A DNA stretch of 64,000 bases from Zopfochytrium polystomum (lineage: Eukaryota > Chytridiomycota > Chytridiomycetes > Chytridiales > Chytridiaceae): positions 62,001 through 126,000 of the forward strand of contig JAIVFJ010000017.1 of assembly GCA_025765615.1 (NCBI GenBank), given 5' to 3'. The translations under genes were made by a program, and so were the position numbers. Below, one piece after another: positions 55,793 through 64,000 of this stretch; position 1 is the first letter of the stretch, and each line of letters starts with the position of its first letter. The notes beneath the pieces are model-generated. The model was not told the origin of the DNA, did no database searches, and saw only the letters and a list, made by a program, of their open reading frames with translations.

Positions 55793-58073
55793 TCATAAAT
55801 CGTAATCGTCCACAGCAGGCGATCCTCGCCCGTTCGCACACGCCCGCCACTTTGCCAACTGCTCTTCAAGCAGCTTCTTGCCCCTTCGGATCCTCTCGTT
55901 TTCCTGCGTTAGGCTCCGTATCGTCGATTGGTAGCCCTCGGCGCTTTGGTCCTGCCCCACTAATTGTTGGCCCTGGTCTGCCCTCTGCAGCCCCTGCATC
56001 TGCTCTTCCAGCTGCTGTATCTGTTCTTTCTGCAAAACGCTTTCTGCTTACTACGAGATTAAATGATATAAGCAGCACGAACCTGCTCGGCACACAGAAT
56101 CGTCAAGTTGCGCACGACAATGTCTTCGGCTGGAGGCTTTTGACTGCTGCCCTTGTCCAGCTCGTCTTGCAAAGCTTTGATCAAAGCAGCGTCTTTCCCA
56201 GACTTGTCCAAAAGAAGCTCGAGCTTGCTTTTCAGGTCAATCATTTGTTTTTCAAGGTATCTGGGCGGCGAAATAGGTTAGAAGGATGGACGAGGTAATC
56301 TGGGAAAACCCGAACTTGATTCTGGCGGTTGAGGCTTCGTTCTTCTTCCTCATGTCTGAGTTGGCCGAATGAAGGACCTGCCACGCGACTTTAATAAACG
56401 AAACTAGATTTGCACATTTAACACTTTCACCTGCAGCTCTTGGGTTGCCTTTTCAAACTCCTGTCGCCGAAGCAGCTCAATCTTTTTCAGCGATGCCCGC
56501 GCCTTGTCCGGTTCTTTGTCTGGAGAGCCGTCCGACAGCGGATTTTGTGGATCAGCCTCGCTGCATTTGTGACAGCACTGCTGTTGAACCGAGGATAACT
56601 CTCTAATCTTTTCCTGTGAGAGGATGGAAACGTTGGACGGAAAGGAATCGTCACAATCAAAAAATTGGCTCACCTTTAGCATCGCAATTTGCTGCGCTCT
56701 TCCCTTCCAACCACTCGGCATATTCAGAGCCTTATGCGATATCAGTCAATGATTCATTTTGCTGCTCCGACAACACCTTACTGGCCGCGACCTCGTCTCC
56801 TACTTCAGCCACAAGACACTTTTGTGCATGCCTGAGCTCCGAACGAAGAGACTGAGATTGAATTCGCTCCTCCTCCACTTTTCGCACTAGCTGTAAAACC
56901 TTTGTGTCAGCTGCATTGGGGTTGGGGCCGCCGAAAAGGCACCTGCGCGACCCGCTCCTTCAAGAGCTTCGTCTCTGCAGGCTTTTCGTCAGAAGGAACA
57001 GGCTCCTGGCGCGTGCTTTCTGCCTGGCTAGCCTCCAAATCCTTGGTCGTTTCCCCACCGGAATCAATACACGCGCCGATCATGGTAAGATTGCTTTAAT
57101 TACCTTTATCCTTGAAGCCATTCGAGACACTGCGGCGCGCTCTCGTTCCAGAGCCACGTTGAGCTTCCTGATCTTTTACTGGCCTTCAGTTGCCCCGCTC
57201 GTGATCCAGGTCGTTTTTTTTTTAGCTCTTTGCCTCACCTGCTTGCTCAGTTCGATGATTTTCTTCTCCTTCCTGTCTAACAGAAAGCAGGGCATATCAA
57301 TGGTAATGGACAACAACGCGACTGAGAGACGCAACGGCTCACCGCCTCGATTTCGTCCGAGATCCATGCCATCGCCCCGATTCAAAAGCCCCTCGGTTGT
57401 TAATTTTAAAATTGTCCTCTCTGACTCGGCCGAATCCGCCAAATTGGCCGTTGCCGTTCCAGCAGCAGCAGGAGCAGCAGCAGCAACAGGCGGCGCACGA
57501 AGAACTAAGGAGAGTGATCATGCCGGGCCGAATCAGTCACTCGTCTCCGTCTCGATCTTGTCGGAAGAAAAAAAAAAAAACTCACCAAACGAATCATATA
57601 GCTGATGATTTTTCTTCACCAGTTGGGCCTCATCGAATTTCGGCTTCTTCCCCTGAATCCGACGTTTCGAAGCAGCAAATCAGCCTGATCGCAGTCGAGC
57701 GCATCTCTCGCTCTCGCCCTCACACACGAACACGAAACACATACACCAACTCTACTCACAGCGTCCGGCAAACTCTTAAACACCGCCGGCTCGAAGGACT
57801 CCTCCAGCTGTCATGCACAACATTAGAACCAAAACCAATGCGTCCAACAACCCCTCTCACCTCCAACCCCAAGTCAGCCGCAGCGAGTGGCGGCAGCGAC
57901 GGGACGCCATCGCGGCGCGCTCGGGGGGTCGGGCCGCCTGCAGCTTTCGGGTCGTCGTTGTCCGAGTCCGAGTCCGATGCAGAGTCGGCTGGGAGGGCGG
58001 GGCGGTGGGCGACGGCGGGCGGGACGATCTCGAGGGAGGAGCTGACGTTGCGGACGCTTCTTGTTTTGATCAT
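55793..58073 (-). CDS. Coiled-coil protein, CCDC13-like (many small exons)
   Basis: About ten short exons on the minus strand. Pieces in order: MIKTRSVRNVSSSLEIVPPA, LEESFEPAVFKSLPDA, KKPKFDEAQLVKKNHQLYDSF, SERTILKLTTEGLLNRG, RKEKKIIELSKQ, ALERERAAVSRMASRIK, LVRKVEEERIQSQSLRSELRHAQKCLV, ALNMPSGWKGRAQQIAMLK, EKIRELSSVQQQ, LEKQMIDLKSKLELLLDKSG, and a Gln/Leu-rich heptad end before the stop at 55793. The mix of KIIELSK, RASRIK-type and GWKGRAQQI segments resembles CCDC13, a centriolar-satellite protein needed for cilia, fitting a fungus with flagellate spores. Exon borders are approximate, the match is from memory of motifs, and a generic coiled-coil protein cannot be excluded. It starts about 930 bases from the receptor gene end and ends 150 bases before PARP. 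Confidence 0.5.
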
Positions 58074-59003
58074 TGCAAAGGCGTGAGGGGAGCCGGTGAG
58101 GCTTGGCCGTGTCTTTCGACAATTTTTGTGACGGTGAGATGGCTGGACAGGCCTGTTCGGAAAAAACAAGCGGACCTCCGATTGGAAAAATATTCACTTT
58201 AAGACACACACCCCCGGAGTGAGATTGTGAGGCTTAAGAGAGTATTCAATGAATTCAGCGGAATTCTGCTCTGTGTCGTAGCACAGATCGTGTGGCAACA
58301 GATACACCAGGCCCAAAGCTCTTTACCTTGAAAAGTGTCTGAGTACCTAAACCATTCGGTGCCTGGACTCCACGCATGTTGGACCCACCTCCACACTCCA
58401 GCAGCAAATCAATCTCGATCTTGCTTGGTCTAATCTACCTAGATGTTCAACAGGATGAATCTAAGATGAAAAGGATGTTGTTGCACCTCACTGTGTTTCG
58501 AACGAACAAACTTGTCGCATTGCTTCGCCGAGACGATACAACAAATCGCTGCGGCAAAGAAAATCGACCAGCGCAAACCAGGAGCAAGTTGTCTGATCTG
58601 TATTGTTTTCCGTCATTCTATTTTGCTCTTTATGAACTTGGTTTCAGCGCCCATCCAGTTTTTCCAATTCCGTCCGTTGCTCCATCCAAAGAATGAAAAA
58701 TAAGAGAGCGAGAGGCGAAAAGCAAAGGTAAAACTGAATGGGATGGGGAATGATTTTACAAAGAAAGCGTGCGAGTATTAGTATTGGGCCGAAAGAAGTG
58801 CAGAAAACGAGAGGGGGAGTGCGAGTTGCGGGAAACGTGAACCGGCACCAGCTTCAAGGCAACGGGAGAAAGGGGGGGAAAAAAGAACTAAAATCAAGAG
58901 AGTCGAGTTTCCAACAGTCTAACCTCACTCCCACCGTCCGTCCTTTCCCCCACCCCTCCCCAGGCCATCGCGGGCATCAACCCCCCTCCCTCCACCAACA
59001 AAT
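58074..59003. other. Intergenic spacer
   Basis: Between the start of the CCDC13-like gene and the end of the receptor gene, both on the minus strand. No gene or RNA is supported. Confidence 0.45.
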
Positions 59004-62000
59004 TTACTTCCCAGGCCCGCCGCCGCCCCCAGCGCCGGTCCTAAACGCCTTTGCCCAGGCCTCGTACATAGTCTTGCTCTCAAAGTCGAGCGACAGCTTC
59101 TCCGGGGTGTTTGGCGGGAGGGCGGGGACGTTTGCGCCGTTGCGGGAGGTGCTGCCGGCGGGGATGGCGTTTTTGAGCTGGGCGAAGCCGAGGGAGTAGT
59201 GGCTGGCGGCTTCGTCGGCGGTCTCGCGGATCAGGGCAAAGTAGTTCATGTTGAGGGATTGGCCAGAGATGAGGTTCTTTTTTTTTTTTTTTTTTTTTTT
59301 TTTGTTGAGGTAGGGAGGAAAGGGTTAGGTTTGCCCGTGGACGTGGACGGATAAGAGACAGGCAAATTCAAAGCAGGGAGGAGGGTGCGAAAGAGACGCA
59401 ACTGGTTCTTCAAACAGCGCCAGGCAGCCCGTGTCGACTTGGAGGATTGCAGTTTTGCGCTTCCACGATGCCATGACGCCGGTGTTGTGGAACAGACTGA
59501 GTGTGCACGTGAGGCTCGACTGCGTAGCGAGCTGTTTTTCGGCGAAGCGCAACATCGAAAGGCTTGGTCAAATGAAAAGGGCCAAATCGCGTCTAACCCC
59601 CAAAACCAACAGCGTCCCCCCATACCTCCTTCGTAGTTTTTCCCGCGGCCGAGTGCGTCGAAGACGACATACTAAACGGATTGCCGCCGCCCTTCTTCGC
59701 GCCGCTCGCATTCGGGTCATCCGCAAACCACGTATCCCACAAAATGCGTTTCCCAAACAGCATGCCAAACGCAAAGGCGACAGGATACAGCAAAATAATA
59801 GCGCGGAACCAAAACAGGACCTTAAAGTCGGTAACGATGCCCGCGAACAGCAGCGGGATGAGGATGATGCAAGTTGCGACTGCGTTGTAGACCGAGTAGC
59901 CGATGTAGACGGTTTCGGAGAGCTGCGCCTTGATGTTGCGGGTGACGAAGGCGATCCAGACGGTGGCGGCGAACGAGGAAGGCGTTGTAGGCGTAGAGGA
60001 GGATGAGGAAGATGGTGTCGGTTTTGGGCGTGTCGGAGCCGCAGATGTAGTAGGAGGACTGCTCGCCGGAGCTGAGGTTGACGAAGGTGAGCTTGGGGTA
60101 CTTCGGCGAGAGGACGGTCCAGACGATTGCGAGAATCTGGACAGGAGCAATAAAAAAGGGGCAGAGGAGTGGTTGAGACTCGTGAGTAGTTGTGGCTAGG
60201 AGCAGGAAAGAGAAACTTGCCCACCAGGTTCGGCGTGACCACCGCGATAATCGACAGGCCAAGTTCCACGTTCGAAAGCCCGGATTTCATCAAGTACGGG
60301 TTGTTGAAAATTCTAATCGAGGTACAGCAAATCGCAGCGAACGGCACAAAACAGCGAACAATCAAATCGTTAGTAATTTGCAACCAACTGTCTGATTTGC
60401 CACGCCCACGCTCCTCGTCACCAAAAAAAAAAAAAAAAAAAAAACCAACTTGTAAAGACGGTAGTTCTTGATAAACAGCGCGCCCATGAGCAGCGAAAAC
60501 GCGATCGGCAGCACAAACGTCTCAATGTGACACTTCCACTGCGCCCAATCCCCGATCCACGACAGCGCCATGAGCTCGAGCGCGAGCATGCCGATCAAAA
60601 TGACCGCCACAAACGCCGGGCTCATCGCCTTGATAATCGGGTGGGCGGAGTTGACGAGCAGGATGACAAAGGCGGCGAGGATGAGCGCGGTGATGAGCGC
60701 GCATATGGCGGCGACGGCGGCGGCGTCGGGCGCGGACCATGGCATGGTCGCGACGGGGACGGTGAGGTCCGGGCGCGGGCGGAGGTTGCAGACGGGCCAG
60801 GCGATGGAGCTGTACGGGAACGCGCGGACGTCGGTGGGGCCTGGGGTGATTGGGATGGTGGTGCTGACGGAGGCCGATGAGCAGTTGACGTACTGCGGGG
60901 TGAGGACGCTGGCGTCGGCGAAGAAGGGTCCGGCGAGGAGGAACGGCCAGATGCCCGGGAGGGTAGGGGTCTTTGACGAGCTTGTTGCCAAAGGGGTAGC
61001 CGCCGGAGAGTTGGTAGGCGCGGTGGAGAGTCGCGGGGAGGTAGCCCTGCAGGAAGCTTTGCTGGAGGACGGAGAGGATCATGTCGCCGCTTTGGATGGC
61101 TTTGCAAGAGGGGTGTCAAGAGTTTTGTGTTTGAATTTGAAGTAGCGTAGTCGAAAAACCAAGCTGCTCTTACCATCGACGACGCACGAGTTGGAATCAA
61201 ACGTGCCGATCACTGCCTGGCCGCCCGGTCCCAGTTTGAACTTGGTTTTCTTGAACGACTGCACAACGATGCAGTTTCCAGTTCGGTCAACAACAATGAA
61301 TTTGGCGGTCGGCGGGAAGCCAGCCAGCGCTTTGTCAATGATTTGTAGTGCGGCGATGTTGTTGTCTTCCGGCAAGTCGAGGTACGTCATGTTCAGCCCT
61401 CTTTCTTTCGTGAAATCGATGAACGCTCCGCAGGAGCCTTGCGTCGGATCCGGCGTGTTCGAATCGATACAGATCGCCTGGTTCGCGCTCGGGTTCTTTG
61501 ACAAAAGAATCTTTGCCAGCTGGTACACGGACGTGTACTCGTCAGACGAGATGAACGCCATGACGCGGGGCAGGCTCGTCGACGTGGCTGTGTAGTTGCC
61601 CCACGTGTTGACGGCGACAATCGACACGTTCCGCTTATCGGCCTCGACGAGCGCGGGGACGAACGCGGCCCATCGGGACAGGGTGACGGTCCAACCGTCG
61701 GACTTTACCGGGTTCTGGTCGACGCTAACGTTTCGGATGAAAGCGGCCTGTGTCGCGGCGTCAGTCGCGAGGGTGACCATTTCGACGACGGTGGAGTTGG
61801 TGTTGACTGCGGACCACTCGAAGCCGCTGCGCATGCCGGCCCACCAGCCACTGGCGGCAGAGGCGTGGGTGGCGATGGTGAACTTGTAGCCGTCGGCGGG
61901 CGGCGTCTTCTTGAAGCCCGAGACGTGGTCTGCGGCGTGGGTGTAAAAGTCGTCGAGCTGGCCGTTGGCGGCAAGGGCCTTGCGTGAGTAGACGACGGGC

Positions 62001-63196
62001 CCGGTGAGGATGATGTCGTTTCCGAAGGCGAGCGTTTTGCTGACGGAAGAGGTATGCTTGTACGACGGCGAGGTATCCCTGCAAGTACTCTCCGTTGTCG
62101 ATAATGGCAGACACGAGACCTTTCTTCATGCCGTCTATGGCACTGCTTGTTATTCCAACACTGACGATTGGGATATTCGCAGCTTGGATGGCAGCGATTA
62201 AATCAGCGGAGCCTGCTCCAAACAGAATGTCTGAAATAATCGATTCAGGCGCGATGATGCCGGTAGGGTAGGGCACTTGCTTGATCCGCTCGAGAATAGC
62301 TGCTTGGGACGAGTCCACACGGCCGACGTTGAGGGAGGAGAAAACCTCGACGGACCCTGACCCCACGGGGAGCGCAGCAGCAGCACCAGCGCAAATGGCA
62401 TCGTATTTAGCGTACAACCCTTGGAACGGATTGATGCATAGTAGAAGATTGGAAGAGTTGCCGGAGATCAACATGCTTGGTGACAAAAACGTCGGATAAA
62501 TTCAATACAAAGCGATCTTATCATTATCATGCACAGCATAGACGAAACATTAAAATGATCAGAGCCATACCGTTTTGCAGCTTCCATTCCAGTCATTGTG
62601 TTGTTCGGCCCAATGTATGGTAACAGATTCTTGACGCCGCTGATGTAATTTTCGCCGCTCGAAACGGGGGCGACGGTGATATTTGGGTACGAGTTCATTG
62701 CGACTTGAATCGCTCCGGTCGACGGAAGAACCGGAGACGGAAAATCGGTGATGATTGTACCGTGAAAAGTAGAGCGTGAGAGATCAAGCAGAACGTTGGC
62801 GAGACCTGATCCATCGTTGGTGGTGTCCTGCAACATTAAGGACAGATCGAGATTAAAAAAGGCAGATCTTTCTGTGAAGGGTTCATTTCAAGACGAACCT
62901 GATAGTAGTTCAAACGAACGCCGTGATCAGCAGCGGCTCTCTCCGCACCACTAATAACATTAATGTTCTCCTGCAAGGAGAACAGACGCGTCGATGTGAA
63001 GAGCAAGTCCAGCGTCTGCTTGTCGAAACACGGACAGTATGGGTTCATGTGGAACGGGTCCGGGTAGGCCTCCATAGTGGATCCAGTTTGATTGAGGGTG
63101 AAGGACGCGGACGCGCCATGAAGGCTCGCAAGCAGGTAGGATAGTAGAGAGGAAAGGGGCTGCGAAGCAGCCGGAGAGGCGGCGGCTACGGGCCAT
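59004..63196 (-). CDS. Class C GPCR with two sugar-type periplasmic-binding domains and a PH-like tail
   Basis: Minus-strand gene with roughly ten exons. A hydrophobic N-terminus (LSSLLSYLLASLHGASA) looks like a signal peptide. Ectodomain 1 reads ENINVISGAERAAADHGVRLNYY, STFHGTIITDF, LLCINPFQGLYAKYDAICAGAAAAL, ADLIAAIQAANIPIVSVG; ectodomain 2 reads GYKFTIATHASAASGWWAGMRSGFEWSA, VSIVAVNTWG, YTSVYQLAKILLSKNP, IVVDRTGN, AVIGTFDSN: both are Peripla_BP_4-type sugar-binding folds. The 7-helix part shows class C marks, notably ETFVLPIAFSLLMGALFIKNYRLYKLV (helix 3) then RIFNNP. The tail (SLFHNTGVMASWKRKTAILQVD ... LSLDFESKTMYEAWAKAFRTG) looks like a PH domain. One-base shifts lie near 63165, 62050 (AYL/SVSK) and 60968 (AAA). 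ATG 63196 is the likely start. It probably senses a small ligand, perhaps a sugar. Confidence 0.8.
59278..59303. repeat. Run of 26 T in an intron of the receptor gene
   Basis: On the coding strand this is an A-run about 40 bases upstream of the exon that begins near MNYFALIRE. A T-run on the coding strand occurs in another intron of the gene (A22 on the plus strand, about 60422-60443). Confidence 0.8.
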
Positions 63197-64000
63197 TGGT
63201 TCAAAGACGCGACTACGCTCCCTCGAACGTTGATTGCAGCGTCGTTGCTCCGTTCGCTGTTACTTGACTGGCCCTGGTTTTTTTTTTCGCGTTTTCTATT
63301 CTTCCTTTTTTTTTTTTTTTTTCAGTGATCGAGCCGTTCAGGGTTTGTCAGACTCTTACCCTTACGAAGTGGTCTCGGCAAGTCCGCCCTCTTCGTGTTT
63401 GCAATAGTCGCACTGCTCAGCGCTAGATACTGCAGTTGTTGGGTTCTAAAGACTGAATTGAAAGGCCTTGGAACACAAGGTAGCAGACCTCAGGGTGAGG
63501 GAGAAATTTTTGTCTGGGGGTAATATAATGAAAAGCGCAGTAAGGGAAAAGGTGAGCAACGAGCGAGGCGACAGGTTAGCGAAACAGGCAAACCAAAGTG
63601 GGGGGGGAGGAGCGAAGGAGTAAAGCTGGGGCTACTGTGACGCCTGTGATTTCGCGCGCCTTTTTTCAGTCGAGGCAAGAGTCAGTCTTCCACGAAACCT
63701 CCTGCACCGATACCTTGCTCGGGCCAGGGCTGTTCTGTTGAACAACTTTTTTTTTTCTTCTTTTTCTTGAGACAGCCTTCAGGTTGAATTGTCTGATTCT
63801 TTTTCTTTTTTTGTGTTCGATCGATCAACTTTTTCAATTTTTTTTCTTGTTTTTTTTTCCCCCCGTTTCTCTTCTCCATACCCTATCGGCTTCACCACAT
63901 GCACCTCTTTGTATTTCTCATTCAGCATGGGCAAAGGGCAGCTAGCTAGGCAGGGCACACACCACGCGCACACACAGACACACACACACACACACACACA
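63197..64000. other. Upstream region of the receptor gene
   Basis: Pyrimidine-rich sequence with several T-runs (63278-63286, 63307-63322, 63748-63758 and others) and an AC microsatellite from about 63978 to the end of the window. The promoter of the minus-strand receptor gene should lie in the first few hundred bases. No further gene is supported. Confidence 0.45.

Noticed and set aside
54754..56298. 514-codon plus-strand frame
   Set aside because: Antisense of the PARP N-terminus and the coiled-coil gene, whose minus-strand frames have clear domains.

Overview
This window is nuclear DNA of a fungus, most likely a zoosporic (chytrid-type) fungus. Genes are compact and split by short GT-AG introns, mostly 50-150 bases. 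The gene set fits an early-diverging fungus: a chitin-binding polysaccharide deacetylase, a class C (GABA-B-like) seven-helix receptor, an augmin-type coiled-coil subunit, a CCDC13-like coiled-coil protein, and ankyrin-like repeats built on a 'LQWWKDSGL' core. The lineage is inferred from gene content, not from a marker gene.

Left part (1-19.2 kb). Two diverged copies of a block of about 3 kb (1-3030 and 7605-10500) each carry a gene with a PD-(D/E)XK-type nuclease domain followed by a decayed second copy of that domain. The second gene has lost about 10 bases and is frameshifted. Between and after them lie a type II membrane glycosyltransferase-like gene (5157-7208), a LaeA-like methyltransferase (11588-13569), a secreted protein-kinase-like gene (16144-17527) and a phytanoyl-CoA-dioxygenase-like gene (19211-18024, minus).

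Middle part (19.2-38 kb). Diverged 0.5-0.6 kb repeats surround a 14-helix-type MFS transporter (21486-23534). A complete Ty1/copia LTR retrotransposon sits at 25226-30526 (minus) with a 5-bp target-site duplication. Its coding frames are broken although its LTRs are almost identical. Next are a DUF1308/C7orf25 homologue (30839-32798), a broken ankyrin-like gene, a TauD/TfdA-type dioxygenase (35481-33918, minus), an LRR-like broken gene and a tRNA-Lys(CUU) at 38137-38209.

Right part (38.7-63.2 kb) is gene-dense and mostly on the minus strand: a single-pass membrane protein with a lectin-like tail, an ankyrin-repeat protein, a HAUS1-like protein, the ribosome-biogenesis protein MAK21/NOC1, a CBM18 chitin deacetylase (plus strand, divergent from MAK21), methylmalonate-semialdehyde dehydrogenase, an unknown gene, a SAP-SAP-WGR poly(ADP-ribose) polymerase, a CCDC13-like coiled-coil protein, and a large receptor with two sugar-type periplasmic-binding domains, a class C seven-helix domain and a PH-like tail.

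Many right-hand genes read well except for one-base shifts, several of them at short homopolymers. I treat these as probable assembly errors. Exon borders given to the base were checked for reading phase; others are approximate. No CRISPR array, rRNA or prokaryotic feature was seen.
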